In this document: positions 9,685-18,842 of the stretch, in pieces
Position numbering within the stretch: position 1 is the first letter of the stretch
How the letters are laid out: each line of letters starts with the position of its first letter
NCBI GenBank assembly: GCA_016708345.1
Contig: JADJFX010000002.1
Coordinates: forward strand, 62,001-126,000
Reading direction: 5' to 3'
Source: Candidatus Rhodoferax bjergmarkensis
GTDB taxonomy: Bacteria > Pseudomonadota > Gammaproteobacteria > Burkholderiales > Burkholderiaceae_C
Length of the DNA: 64,000 bases
Made by a program: the position numbers and the translations under genes
The notes under the pieces: model-generated
Seen by the model: only the letters and a program-made list of their open reading frames with translations
What the model was told of the DNA's origin: nothing
Databases searched by the model: none

Positions 9685-12043
9685 TTTTTCTTGCAAAAGT
9701 TTCAAAGTCTTTCACCGGCAATGGGCGGCTGAAAAAGTACCCTTGGTAAGAAGGGCAGCCAGAGGCGGCAAGAAAATCGCGCTGGGCCTGCGTTTCCACA
9801 CCCTCGGCAATCACCGCGAGCCCAAGGCTTTGGGCCAGGGCAACGATGGTGCGCGAGATGGCAGCGTCGTTCGGGTCAGTGAGGATGTCGCGCACAAACG
9901 ATTGATCGATTTTGAGCTGGTCCAGTGGCAAACGCTTCAGGTAAGAGAGCGATGAATAGCCCGTGCCGAAATCATCGAGCGAAAAACTGAAGCCATAAGA
10001 CTTGAGTCGCGTCATGGTCAAAATGATGTCATCAATGTCATCCACCAATATGCTCTCGGTCAGTTCGAGCTTCATCCGCAGTGGGTTGGCACCTGTTTTT
10101 TCAACCATCGCCATCAGCAAATCAACGAAATTTTTGTGCTTGAACTGACGCGCGCTGATATTGATTGCCAGACTCAGATGCGCCATGTCGGCATCAAGGG
10201 CCCAACTGGCCAGCTGGCGCAGACCGGTTTCAGCCACCCAGTTGCCCAGCGGCACAATCAGCCCCGTTTCTTCCGCCAGCGGAATGAACTCGGCTGGTGA
10301 CACCATGCCGCGAGCGGGGTGCACCCAGCGCACCAGTGCTTCTGCGCCGATAACCCGTCCCTCTTCATTGACCTGCGCCTGGTAGTAGAGTTGAAGCTCA
10401 TTTCTGCCGATGCCCTCGCGCAACTCGGCTTCCATGGCGACTCGTTTGGTAATGGCAGCCTGCATCTCCGGGTCAAACAAGCGAATGGTGTTGCGCCCGG
10501 CTGCCTTGGCCTGGTACATGGCCAGGTCACCGCGTTTGAGGAGTTCTGGCAACCCTTCCTTGGGATCGCCAAACAAGGTAATTCCCACACTCGCGGTACC
10601 GTGATGCTCATGGACGCCCAGTTGGTAGGGTTCAGTGAGAGCTACCAAAATTTTTCTGGCGACAACTTCGCTGAAAGCTGCCGCTTGCGACTGCGTGTCA
10701 CTCAAATCCGCCAGCATGACCACAAAATCATCACCGCCAAGTCTGGCCACAGTGTCGCTGGCCCGCACGCACTTGGTCAATCTGTGAGCAACCTGCTGCA
10801 ACAACAAATCCCCGAAATCGTGCCCGAGGGTGTCGTTCAGTGTTTTGAAGTTGTCCAGATCAATGAAAAGCAATGCCCCTTCATTCATGTCCCGAGCGCG
10901 CGCAATCTGGGTCTGCTCAAGCCGGTTCATCAGCAGCCAGCGGTTGGGCAGCTCGGTCAGCGGGTCGTAGTAGGCCAGCTTGTGAATTTGCTCTTCGGCA
11001 GCCTTGCGCTGTGAAATGTCTGTGTCCACTCGTAACAGTTCGGGTGGCATCCCCGGCAGGCTGACGTAGGTGTGACTCGAAATCACCGAAACTTCTGATC
11101 CGTCTTTTCGCTTCAGTGTTAACTCCGATGTGGGGGTAACCTGCCCGGTTTTGAAAATTGTCTGTACCTCTGCCATCATTTTGACCCGCATTTGTGCAGG
11201 AATAATCAGTTCGAAGAGGTTCTTGCCGATGGCTTCTTCCGCGCTATAGCCGTAAATAGTTTCTGAAGCCTTGTTCCAGAAGTTGGTAATGCCATTGGCA
11301 CCGATGCTTTGAACGGAGACCGATGGAATGGCCTCCAGAAGGTTGCGAAAGCGCATCTCACTGGCCCGCAATTGGTCTTCTGCTTCTTTTCTTTCATCTT
11401 GCAGGCGACCCGAAATCAATGAGATGAAAAGCGTCAGGCGGGCGACTGCTGAAATCACAAAAGTGAGCAAAAACACTCCGTCAAAAGGAGTGGGAGTTGG
11501 CGAACCGTTTGGCGATGCTGCAGTGAGTGTTCCGATAATTCGCAGCAAATGGAGCAGGGCGTCAATTACCAGCACAGCACTCAGCAGATTGCACTCGATA
11601 GAAAGCGAAGACTTTCGCTGTTTGATCAATTCCCGAAGGGCGAACAGCGCCCCTGTACCGTTGAACAAGGAAACGATGATTGTGCGCGCCATCAGCGACG
11701 GCCAGACGAAGGTAAAAAGCGTATGGAGCAACGTGGCCAGCGCAATAATGAATATCAGGGCACCGGAATGGGTGCTTCTGCCGAAAAAGGCACGCAAACC
11801 GGCCCAAAGAAACATGGTGGTAGCAACCAAAAGTCCATTGGCAATGTTCAGAGAGATGAAATCGGGAATATTGCCCCTGAGCAGAATGCCGATGAATCCG
11901 ATCATGGCCGCAAAACAACCTACGCCCCACCAACCTGGCCCTTTGAGATGCGGGTGACGCCGCGCTGTGAGCCAAAAAATAGCAGTCGCCACCCCTTGGG
12001 TGAGCATAAATACCCAAAATATGGTGCGCGGGTCAATCTGCAT
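9668..12043 (-). CDS. Membrane PAS-GGDEF-EAL protein
   Basis: A 791-residue bifunctional c-di-GMP protein. The first ~215 residues are hydrophobic with about six or seven membrane helices. Then come PAS (about 225-345), GGDEF (about 350-520, 'VARLGGDDFVVML') and EAL (about 530-785, 'GAEALVRW', 'DDFGTGYSSLSYL'). The cyclase signature is GGDDF rather than GGDEF or GGEEF, still compatible with activity; an RxxD inhibitory-site motif (R-A-S-D) precedes it. The EAL domain keeps the main metal-binding motifs, so phosphodiesterase activity is plausible. It stands alone between dinG (convergent) and the HDOD gene. Confidence 0.93.
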   Translation of the reverse strand: MQIDPRTIFWVFMLTQGVATAIFWLTARRHPHLKGPGWWGVGCFAAMIGFIGILLRGNIPDFISLNIANGLLVATTMFLWAGLRAFFGRSTHSGALIFIIALATLLHTLFTFVWPSLMARTIIVSLFNGTGALFALRELIKQRKSSLSIECNLLSAVLVIDALLHLLRIIGTLTAASPNGSPTPTPFDGVFLLTFVISAVARLTLFISLISGRLQDERKEAEDQLRASEMRFRNLLEAIPSVSVQSIGANGITNFWNKASETIYGYSAEEAIGKNLFELIIPAQMRVKMMAEVQTIFKTGQVTPTSELTLKRKDGSEVSVISSHTYVSLPGMPPELLRVDTDISQRKAAEEQIHKLAYYDPLTELPNRWLLMNRLEQTQIARARDMNEGALLFIDLDNFKTLNDTLGHDFGDLLLQQVAHRLTKCVRASDTVARLGGDDFVVMLADLSDTQSQAAAFSEVVARKILVALTEPYQLGVHEHHGTASVGITLFGDPKEGLPELLKRGDLAMYQAKAAGRNTIRLFDPEMQAAITKRVAMEAELREGIGRNELQLYYQAQVNEEGRVIGAEALVRWVHPARGMVSPAEFIPLAEETGLIVPLGNWVAETGLRQLASWALDADMAHLSLAINISARQFKHKNFVDLLMAMVEKTGANPLRMKLELTESILVDDIDDIILTMTRLKSYGFSFSLDDFGTGYSSLSYLKRLPLDQLKIDQSFVRDILTDPNDAAISRTIVALAQSLGLAVIAEGVETQAQRDFLAASGCPSYQGYFFSRPLPVKDFETFARKTITAN

Positions 12044-12174
12044 TGCTTTGAACGGAGTTGATTGGACAGGATATTCGGCCGTGGCAGCGCGAGTATCTCA
12101 TTTTGTTGTTGCAGTTGATTGCCTAGCAATCGTCTTGGCAGAGTCCGTCCAGTGTGGCGCACTGCAGGGTAGCG

Positions 12175-13056
12175 CTACACCGTCATCCAGGAGTTATCAA
12201 TCTTGTGCAAAAACGCCAAGGCAACGCGGGGTGAGGCGTTAAGCAGATTGGCTAGGTCGTCAATATCGTCGGGCATGGCGGCATTGTCCCAGCCGTGCAT
12301 GGTGTGCCGGGCAAGTCGCACAGCTAACGTGACATTTCGCACATTGGGGTGGTCGGGGTGCTTGCCGTCGCTGATGCGAACCAGCAAGTCGGGCAAGTGC
12401 CAGAGTTTCATGAGTTCCTGACGCAAATCATCGAGTTCGATGCCCAATACTGTGCGCTGGATGCTTGCGGTACGCAGCGCCGGATCACTTTGCTGGGCCT
12501 TGAGAATTTTCATTTCTAGGGCGGGGGCATGGCACCACATCAGCATTTCGGCAAACTCGTGCAGCACAGCAGCTTGCTGGATGACCCCTGCGTCGGGGTC
12601 GCCCCGATGAATCGCGAAGCCCAATGCGAAGTGCCCGGCGCGCTCGGAGCGTTGGAGCAGTTCCTGCAAGCCTTGCAAGGCACTGGGCTGGTCCTGCAGA
12701 CGTTCTTCGATGGTGGGTTGCAGGCCAAAGTTGCGGAAAAAAGGAGAAATTCCCATCATCACCAGCGAACTGGTGACGGTTTCAGTCTCGGTGACCTCGG
12801 TAGAGCGGCGTTTGCTGGCCACATGTGCCATCAGCTTGACGGTCATAAGCGGGTCGCGCTGGATCACATCGGCCAGCATGCTGGCATCCACATCGTCTTC
12901 CATCAGCCGCAAGGCTTCCAGTGTTGCCGAGGTGGATGCCAAGACCGGAATTTCGGCATCCCGAAAATAGCGTGTCCAAGCAGCCAAGTCGCGCAGCGGC
13001 TCCGTCAAGCCGGGGGGCGGTGGCGCTTGGGTGTCGGGAAAGTCGTCGTTGGTCAT
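12175..13056 (-). CDS. HDOD domain protein
   Basis: About 293 residues, a single HDOD domain (a catalytically inactive relative of HD phosphohydrolases) covering most of the protein: 'LADVIQRDPLMTVKLMAHVAS', spread over its helices, 'SLVMMGISPFFRNF', and 'LHEFAEMLMW' where an HD motif would sit. HDOD proteins commonly act as signalling adaptors near c-di-GMP and two-component genes, as here. I take the ATG at 13056 ('MTNDDFPDTQ'), since the frame upstream to 13203 has no similarity. No strong ribosome-binding site is visible. Confidence 0.82.
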   Translation of the reverse strand: MTNDDFPDTQAPPPPGLTEPLRDLAAWTRYFRDAEIPVLASTSATLEALRLMEDDVDASMLADVIQRDPLMTVKLMAHVASKRRSTEVTETETVTSSLVMMGISPFFRNFGLQPTIEERLQDQPSALQGLQELLQRSERAGHFALGFAIHRGDPDAGVIQQAAVLHEFAEMLMWCHAPALEMKILKAQQSDPALRTASIQRTVLGIELDDLRQELMKLWHLPDLLVRISDGKHPDHPNVRNVTLAVRLARHTMHGWDNAAMPDDIDDLANLLNASPRVALAFLHKIDNSWMTV

Positions 13057-13452
13057 AGCGATCAAAAGTGATGCATGAATGGCAGTATCTTCCTGCTTGC
13101 GTAGCGGGTCAAGTCGGGGTCTGCAAACAAGCAGGCACAGAGACATTGCTGTCCGCTTGGTTGGAAAACCATCGTGCTGTGGTGTTGGTGCAGTGCTTGG
13201 CAATGGGGTCTATTGCCTGTATAAAAACCCATTCAAACGGTGTCGTACAGATCGTTGATCGTTCTGCCTGTCACAGTCTTGACACGCTTACTGGTTCAAA
13301 TTCTTGTGTGACGGGCGCCTTCTTGATGGAATGCGTCAATCCATGTAAGTCAAGGCAGAGTTGCACGCCATTGGGCACCTGAATATGCGCCGATAAGCAC
13401 GCAGCACTGCACAAGGCCACCCAGTTTTCCATACCCGTCAAAGGTGTACGCC
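13057..13452. other. Intergenic region, divergent promoters
   Basis: About 400 bp between the divergent HDOD and CheA-like genes. No convincing coding frame or RNA gene. It holds 'ctgcttgcgtagcggg' near 13093, a partial resemblance to the core of the 57-bp repeat without the conserved ends. No clear sigma-70 promoter could be assigned. Confidence 0.4.
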
Positions 13453-15861
13453 ATGAGTATCCGTCAACGCATCATTTTTCTCTTTTTCTCAACCTTCGTC
13501 GCCATTGCGATCATTGGTGGCTTTTCAGTACGGCAATCGAGCCGCAACGCCTCGGAAGTCAAGCTCGTCACCTATGGAGTCGTGCCCAGCGCCATGGCGT
13601 CCGCAGAGCTGATCGGGCAGCTCAAAGACGTTCAGATGGCTGTGATGCAAATGGTTGAGGCACCCGATATGGAGTTTGCCAAACAATCCCGCGAAAAGTT
13701 GATCGAAAGCAAGGGCCGACTTGAAGACGCGCTCAAGCTTCAACACAAAATGGCTGACAGCCAAGCGCAGCGTGGCTTGGTAGAGCAAGCGCAGGAAAGC
13801 ATGGCGAACTACTATGCGTCCATTGAAGACACCACGAAGTTCAAACTCGCAGGGCAGATGGACCTTGCGCAGGCCAATCTGGCCGCCACCGTGAACGAAT
13901 ACCTTAGAGAGCAAGAGCAGATCATCTCCACCCTGCAAGTGGAAAAACGTCGAAGCAAAGATGACGCCATCGTCGCCCTGAATGAAAACCTGACCAACAC
14001 AACCCAAGCCATTTCGCTGGCCACGCTGGTGGCCGCTGCCTTGCTCACGGCCATCAGCTTTTTGCTCTACCGACAAATCATCCGTCCCTTGGGGACGATG
14101 CAGCAAACGATGACCGAAATCGCCTTCAGTCAGGATTTTTCCCGCCGAGTGCACATTGATCGCCATGACGAAATTGGCAAATCCATTTTGGCTTTCAATG
14201 CCATGATTGAAAAAATTCAGGAAAGCTCAATGCTTTTGGAAGCCAAGTCGGCCGACATCCGGGCCATGCTGCAGTACATACCCCAGGGCATTTTGACCAT
14301 TGTGCAAGGTGGCAAGGTTCATAACGAGTATTCGGCATACCTGAAGACTATTTTCGAGACCGAAGATATTGGCGGACGCAGCCTGATGGACCTCGTCTTC
14401 TCTGGCACCCCGTGCGGCGCTGACGCTTTGTCCCAGATCGAAACCGCCCTTGACGCCTGCGTCGGCGAGGACGGCATGAACTTTGAATTCAATGAGCATC
14501 TGCTGGTGACCGAGATCGAGAAGAAGATGCCTGGTGGACAGGTCAAAGTGCTTGATTTGAATTGGTCGCCCATCACCGACGAGCACGGCACCATCACGCG
14601 GCTGATGCTGTGTGTCAGGGACGTTACCGAACTCAAGGCACTCGCGGTCGAGGCTGGTCAGCAAAAGCGCGAGCTCGAAATCATCGGACAAATCCTGGCA
14701 ATCAATCAGGAAAAGTTTCACGAATTCATTGAAAGCGCTGAAAAATTGATCGTCGAGAACGAGCACCTTCTCAAGGAAGCGCAATCAAAACAAAGCGATG
14801 CGGCCGATCCACAAACCATTGCGCACTTGTTTCGGAACATGCACACCATCAAAGGCAATGCACGAACCTTCGGCCTGCTGCACATGACCAATCTGGTGCA
14901 TGAAGTCGAGCAAACTTATGATGAACTGCGCCAGAACCCGCAGGCCTGCTGGAACCTAGCGCAATTGTTGGGGCAACTGGTCCATGTCAAGGTCGCCATT
15001 GAAGAGTATGCCAAGATCAACGAGGTAAAACTGGGCAGAAAAGGACCGGGTCGCCGTGGCGGTGTCGAGAAGTTTCTGATGGTGCAAAAAGACCATATTC
15101 AGCAAACGATTGACCTTTTGGAAACCGTGGACACCAGCAGCCCGGCTTCGGCGATTGACGTCGTTCGCCGGGTGCATGACAGTCTGCAACTGATTGGCAC
15201 CCAGAATATTCAGGGCATTCTTGCTGGCGTTCTGGATTCATTGCCTTCGCTGGCCAAAGAACTTGGCAAGCAAGCCCCTTATATTTCCATTCAGGATAAC
15301 GGCATTGTCATCAGGAACCAGATTGATGATCTGACGCGCAACGTGTTCATGCATTTGTACCGCAACGCGATGGACCATGGCATTGAGCCCGCCAGCCAGC
15401 GTATTGCCGAAGGGAAATCGCCTGCTGGCCATATCTCGCTTGAACTCTGCGTGCGCGGGCGCTTTTTTCAGCTCAAACTGCGGGATGACGGACGCGGCTT
15501 GGCGGTGGACTTGCTCAAACATAAAGCAGTGGAAAAAGGCCTGATTGGCGCGGATCAGAACCTGACACCTGAGCAGATTGCGCAGCTTGTTTTTGCATCA
15601 GGTTTTTCCACCTCTGAAAAGGTGACCGAGGTCTCCGGCCGCGGCGTGGGCATGGATGCGGTCAAGGCCTTTGTGGAGCGTGAAGGCGGCACCATTGAGC
15701 TGTGTTTTCTGAATGCCGGGCAGGGTGATGGCTTTCGTCCTTTCGAAACCGTCATCAGCCTGCCGAAAAGTTTCGCTGTGCAGTCAAACCCAAAGAGCGA
15801 ATTCAACCGGTTCATGTCGAATATCGTCCCGAGCCACCACCCGATGCCAATAGACGTTTGA
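13453..15861 (+). CDS. Membrane-bound CheA-like histidine kinase (sensor-HAMP-PAS-HPt-HATPase)
   Basis: About 802 residues. A membrane helix near residues 8-27, a four-helix-bundle periplasmic part rich in Glu/Gln, a second membrane helix near 190-210 followed by HAMP ('LYRQIIRPLGTMQQTMTEI'), a PAS-like domain (about 270-400), an HPt domain with 'FRNMHTIKGNARTFG' (phospho-acceptor His) and a CheA-type HATPase ('HLYRNAMDHGIEPA', 'DDGRGL', 'SGRGVGMDAVKAF'). The CheW-like P5 domain and a receiver are absent, so this is a CheA-derived sensor kinase and not a chemotaxis CheA. I choose ATG 13453 over GTG 13444 because 'aaagg' lies 8-9 bases upstream. No response regulator is adjacent. Confidence 0.88.
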   Translation: MSIRQRIIFLFFSTFVAIAIIGGFSVRQSSRNASEVKLVTYGVVPSAMASAELIGQLKDVQMAVMQMVEAPDMEFAKQSREKLIESKGRLEDALKLQHKMADSQAQRGLVEQAQESMANYYASIEDTTKFKLAGQMDLAQANLAATVNEYLREQEQIISTLQVEKRRSKDDAIVALNENLTNTTQAISLATLVAAALLTAISFLLYRQIIRPLGTMQQTMTEIAFSQDFSRRVHIDRHDEIGKSILAFNAMIEKIQESSMLLEAKSADIRAMLQYIPQGILTIVQGGKVHNEYSAYLKTIFETEDIGGRSLMDLVFSGTPCGADALSQIETALDACVGEDGMNFEFNEHLLVTEIEKKMPGGQVKVLDLNWSPITDEHGTITRLMLCVRDVTELKALAVEAGQQKRELEIIGQILAINQEKFHEFIESAEKLIVENEHLLKEAQSKQSDAADPQTIAHLFRNMHTIKGNARTFGLLHMTNLVHEVEQTYDELRQNPQACWNLAQLLGQLVHVKVAIEEYAKINEVKLGRKGPGRRGGVEKFLMVQKDHIQQTIDLLETVDTSSPASAIDVVRRVHDSLQLIGTQNIQGILAGVLDSLPSLAKELGKQAPYISIQDNGIVIRNQIDDLTRNVFMHLYRNAMDHGIEPASQRIAEGKSPAGHISLELCVRGRFFQLKLRDDGRGLAVDLLKHKAVEKGLIGADQNLTPEQIAQLVFASGFSTSEKVTEVSGRGVGMDAVKAFVEREGGTIELCFLNAGQGDGFRPFETVISLPKSFAVQSNPKSEFNRFMSNIVPSHHPMPIDV

Positions 15862-15863
15862 CT

Positions 15864-15877
15864 TGTGTCTAGACACA
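15864..15877. promoter_or_regulatory. 14-bp perfect palindrome
   Basis: TGTGTCTAGACACA is a perfect palindrome two bases after the stop of the CheA-like gene. There is no T-tract, so it does not look like an intrinsic terminator; it could be a protein-binding site. A second loose dyad (GTTGCAG...CTGCAAC) spans about 15883-15922. Confidence 0.3.
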
Positions 15878-15992
15878 GGCCTGTTGCAGAGGGAATTGAA
15901 GGTGCGATTCGTACCTGCAACGGCTGGTGAGTGTCCCATCGCAGGGAGCCTTTAAGCGGAAAATTGTTGTCGCTTTGAATGACAGTTGTTTG

Positions 15993-17873
15993 TTATTTCC
16001 CCCAGCTGTCCTTCAACCCAACCGCCAGATTAAACACCGGCTTGGACCCAGCAACGTGATCCACCCGATCCGCCACAAAATAACCGATCCGTTCAAACTG
16101 AAACTTTTGATCTGGCAACGCATTGGCCAATGACGGTTCCACCATCGCGGTCACCACCTTTAAGCTGTTTGGGTTCAGGCTTTCGATAAAGTCCTTGCCA
16201 CCCGCATCAGGCTGGGCATCCAAAAAAAGTCGGTCATACATGCGCACTTCGGCTTGTCTGCCATCGGCCACGCCCACCCACGTGATGACGCCGCTGGTTT
16301 TGATGCTGCTTGAGCCGGGTGTGCCGCTTTTGGTGTCGGGGAACACGGTGGCGTGGACTTCGGTGACGGTGCCTGCAGCGTCTTTCGCGCAGCCGGTGCA
16401 TTCCACAATGTAGCCACCCTTCAGGCGCACTTTGGTCCCGGGCGTGAGCCGTTTGTAGCCTTTGGGTGGCACTTCTTCAAAGTCTTCGCGCTCAATCCAC
16501 ACCTCTTTGCCGATGGTGAAGTGGCGATCGGGAGCGGAATCTGCTATAGAAACAGTAGCTGCTTGCGCAGGTGTATCGGGGGCTGATGGCATATTTGACC
16601 CAGAATTGGCATGGGGCAGGGCGGGTTGGGTGCAAGGCTCCAAATGGCCCGCGCCAAAGGCCTCGTCCCAGTTGGTCAGAATGAGTTTGACCGGGTTCAG
16701 CACGGCCATGCCGCGGTGGGCTTTGGTCTCCAGGTCTTCGCGCAGGCAGCCTTCGAGTGTGGAATAGTCAATCCAGCTGTCACTTTTGGTCACGCCAATG
16801 CGATCGGCAAACATTTGCAAGCTAGCAGGGGTGTAGCCACGGCGGCGTAGGCCGACGATGGTGGGCATGCGGGGGTCGTCCCAGCCATTCACTTTGTGGT
16901 CGTACACCAGTTGGGCCAGCTTGCGTTTGCTGGTGATGACGTAGGTGAGGTTCAGGCGGGCAAACTCATACTGTTTGGGCGCGGGGGCGGCCAGCAGACC
17001 GCCTTCAATCAAGCGCTCCATCAGCCAGTCGTAAAACGGGCGCTGGTCTTCAAATTCCAGCGTGCAGATGCTGTGGGTGATCTGCTCCAGCGCATCTTCA
17101 ATCGGGTGCGCAAAGGTGTACATGGGGTAGATGCACCATTTGTCGCCGGTGTTGTGGTGGGTGGCGCGGCGTATGCGGTAGATGGCCGGGTCGCGCATAT
17201 TAATGTTCGGGCTGGCCATGTCGATCTTGGCGCGCAGCACCATGGCGCCGTCTTCGTGTTGGCCGTCGCGCATCTCGCGGAAGATGCGCAGGTTCTCTTG
17301 GGGCGTGCGTTCGCGAAATGGGCTGTCCACACCGGGCTTGCCGAAGTCGCCCCGGTTGGCACGCATTTGCTCAGGTGTTTGCTCGTCCACATAGGCGTGA
17401 CCGGCTTCAATCAGGTACTCGGCAGCCCGGTACATGAAATCAAAATAGTCGCTGGCTTGGTAGGGTGCGGCGGTGGGGGAGCCGTTCCAGTCAAAGCCCA
17501 GCCATTTCACCGCATCAACGATGGAGTTGACGTATTCGGTGTCTTCCTTTTCGGGGTTGGTGTCGTCAAAGCGCAGATGGCACACGCCGCCATAGTCACG
17601 TGCCAAGCCAAAGTTGATGCAGATGCTTTTGGCGTGGCCTACGTGCAGATAGCCATTGGGTTCAGGTGGAAAACGGGTGCGAATTTTGGCGGGGTCTCTC
17701 TCACCTTTGGCATGGTGCGCGGCGTCTCCAGGCCTGCCGGCCCAATGGCGAGAGGCGTAGGTTCCTTTTTCCAGATCAGACTCGATGATCTGGCGCAAAA
17801 AGTTGCTGGGCTTGAGGTTTTCGTGGGCAGCTGCTTTGGCTGCGGGGGTGTTGGCGGGGTTGGGGTGGCTCAT
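15993..17873 (-). CDS. glnS: Glutaminyl-tRNA synthetase
   Basis: Class I GlnRS, about 626 residues. The HIGH-type motif is in 'PPEPNGYLHVGHAKS' and the KMSKS-type loop is 'VITSKRKL'. Catalytic core about 60-330, then the anticodon-binding beta-barrels. The start is ATG 17873 ('MSHPNPANTP'); the frame extends further upstream without support. Codons 426-444 are an in-frame copy of the 57-bp repeat (16542-16598), reading 'SNMPSAPDTPAQAATVSIA'. This low-complexity insert sits just before 'IGKEVWIEREDFEEVPPKGYKRL', which resumes the canonical sequence. E. coli-type GlnRS has a shorter loop here, so the enzyme evidently tolerates the insertion. Confidence 0.95.
   Translation of the reverse strand: MSHPNPANTPAAKAAAHENLKPSNFLRQIIESDLEKGTYASRHWAGRPGDAAHHAKGERDPAKIRTRFPPEPNGYLHVGHAKSICINFGLARDYGGVCHLRFDDTNPEKEDTEYVNSIVDAVKWLGFDWNGSPTAAPYQASDYFDFMYRAAEYLIEAGHAYVDEQTPEQMRANRGDFGKPGVDSPFRERTPQENLRIFREMRDGQHEDGAMVLRAKIDMASPNINMRDPAIYRIRRATHHNTGDKWCIYPMYTFAHPIEDALEQITHSICTLEFEDQRPFYDWLMERLIEGGLLAAPAPKQYEFARLNLTYVITSKRKLAQLVYDHKVNGWDDPRMPTIVGLRRRGYTPASLQMFADRIGVTKSDSWIDYSTLEGCLREDLETKAHRGMAVLNPVKLILTNWDEAFGAGHLEPCTQPALPHANSGSNMPSAPDTPAQAATVSIADSAPDRHFTIGKEVWIEREDFEEVPPKGYKRLTPGTKVRLKGGYIVECTGCAKDAAGTVTEVHATVFPDTKSGTPGSSSIKTSGVITWVGVADGRQAEVRMYDRLFLDAQPDAGGKDFIESLNPNSLKVVTAMVEPSLANALPDQKFQFERIGYFVADRVDHVAGSKPVFNLAVGLKDSWGK
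16542..16598 (-). repeat. 57-bp dispersed repeat, copy inside glnS
   Basis: On the minus strand it runs from tcaaatatgcc to tttctatagca and contains the core GCGCAAGCAGCT. It is exactly 57 bp and lies in frame with glnS, contributing 19 codons (426-444). It aligns without gaps to the copy at 42855-42911, with both ends and the core conserved. Confidence 0.8.
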
Positions 17874-17963
17874 GCGAATGATTTTAGATGGCGCCGCCTG
17901 CCGTGATGCCGTGATCTTTGGGTTGTTTACTCCTGCCAATGGTGGTGGCCGTGTGAATGGACG

Positions 17964-17991
17964 AAAAAAAACCGCCCGAGGGCGGTTTTTT
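17964..17991 (-). terminator. Intrinsic terminator of secreted repeat gene 1
   Basis: CCGCC/GGCGG stem with a short loop (CCGCCCGAGGGCGG), flanked by A8 on the left and T6 on the right. Read on the minus strand it is a GC hairpin followed by eight T, 17 bp after the stop of the gene. The flanking A/T tracts may also let it work on the other strand. Confidence 0.85.
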
Positions 17992-18008
17992 GGAAGCCGT
18001 GAATCAGA

Positions 18009-18323
18009 TCACTTGCCGCCGATAACACCAGCTTCGTTAGCAGCGGTGTTGTTTTTGCCAACTGCAACAGCAGTAGCGTTCTTTTGGGAAGCTTTGATCT
18101 TGGTGTTACCTTGGATCTGTGTGCCGCCCTTGATGGCACCAGCAGTGTTCTTGGCAGTGTTGCCTTCGCCAACTGCAACAGCAGTCACGTTCTTTTGGTC
18201 AGCCTTGATCTCGGTGTTACCTTGGATCTGGACAGCATTGGGGTTAGAAGAAGACTGTTGCTTCTGAGCAAAAGCGGGCACAGCGAACACAACGGAAGCA
18301 ACCAACAAAGTAATCAAACGCAT
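18009..18323 (-). CDS. Small secreted repeat protein, copy 1
   Basis: 104 residues. An N-terminal signal peptide (MRLITLLVASVVFAVPAFAQ) is cleaved after 'AFA' or nearby. The mature part is two repeats of about 38 residues built on 'QIQGNTxIKAxQKNxTAVAVG' followed by 'xxNTAxNxAGxI'. The alternating pattern with regular Gly/Asn/Thr/Ala suggests a beta-solenoid or amyloid-like fold; the G-x-x-N-x-A spacing recalls curlin repeats only loosely. I do not recognise the family. The start is the ATG at 18323 with 'caggag' upstream. It has its own terminator, and the whole gene is tandemly duplicated. Confidence 0.8.
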   Translation of the reverse strand: MRLITLLVASVVFAVPAFAQKQQSSSNPNAVQIQGNTEIKADQKNVTAVAVGEGNTAKNTAGAIKGGTQIQGNTKIKASQKNATAVAVGKNNTAANEAGVIGGK

Positions 18324-18482
18324 ATCAAACTCCTGAGTTATTAAGAAAATCGCCACTTGTGTGACGCCCACCTACAACGGGGACATCATTTGGAGCGTTG
18401 ACAAGAATTTCAATTATTTTTAACCGGTCTTCATGTTTGCGGCGTCAGCGCTGCAAGCTTTGTGTCGTGAATGAGATGGACG

Positions 18483-18510
18483 AAAAAAAACCGCCCGAGG
18501 GCGGTTTTTT
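18483..18510 (-). terminator. Intrinsic terminator of secreted repeat gene 2
   Basis: Exact copy of the terminator at 17964-17991. It lies between the two tandem genes, so each gene appears to be transcribed as its own unit. Confidence 0.85.
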
Positions 18511-18527
18511 GGAAGCCGTGAATCAGA

Positions 18528-18842
18528 TCACTTGCCGCCGATAACACCAGCTTCGTTAGCAGCGGTGTTGTTTTTGCCAACTGCAACAGCAGTAGCGTTC
18601 TTTTGGGAAGCTTTGATCTTGGTGTTACCTTGGATCTGTGTGCCGCCCTTGATGGCACCAGCAGTGTTCTTGGCAGTGTTGCCTTCGCCAACTGCAACAG
18701 CAGTCACGTTCTTTTGGTCAGCCTTGATCTCGGTGTTACCTTGGATCTGGACAGCATTGGGGTTAGAAGAAGATTGAGTCTTCTGAGCAAAAGCGGGCAC
18801 AGCGAACACGACGGAAGCAACCAACAAAGTAATCAAACGCAT
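18528..18842 (-). CDS. Small secreted repeat protein, copy 2
   Basis: 104 residues, identical to copy 1 except at one position just after the signal peptide ('QKTQSSSN' instead of 'QKQQSSSN'). Same signal peptide, same two internal ~38-residue repeats, same 'caggag' ribosome-binding site and its own terminator. Conservation outside the signal junction is almost complete even at silent sites, so the duplication is recent or kept alike by gene conversion. Confidence 0.8.
   Translation of the reverse strand: MRLITLLVASVVFAVPAFAQKTQSSSNPNAVQIQGNTEIKADQKNVTAVAVGEGNTAKNTAGAIKGGTQIQGNTKIKASQKNATAVAVGKNNTAANEAGVIGGK

Larger units (their letters stand above)
17958..18408 (-). repeat. Tandem duplication, unit 1
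   Basis: A 451-bp unit comprising terminator, gene and upstream region. It recurs at 18477-18927 with an offset of exactly 519 bp. I count six substitutions and no gaps between the units. The 68-bp spacer between them is unique. Confidence 0.95.

Noticed and set aside
13085..13130. Possible further copy of the 57-bp repeat ('ctgcttgcgtagcggg')
   Set aside because: Only the core resembles the family; both conserved ends are missing.
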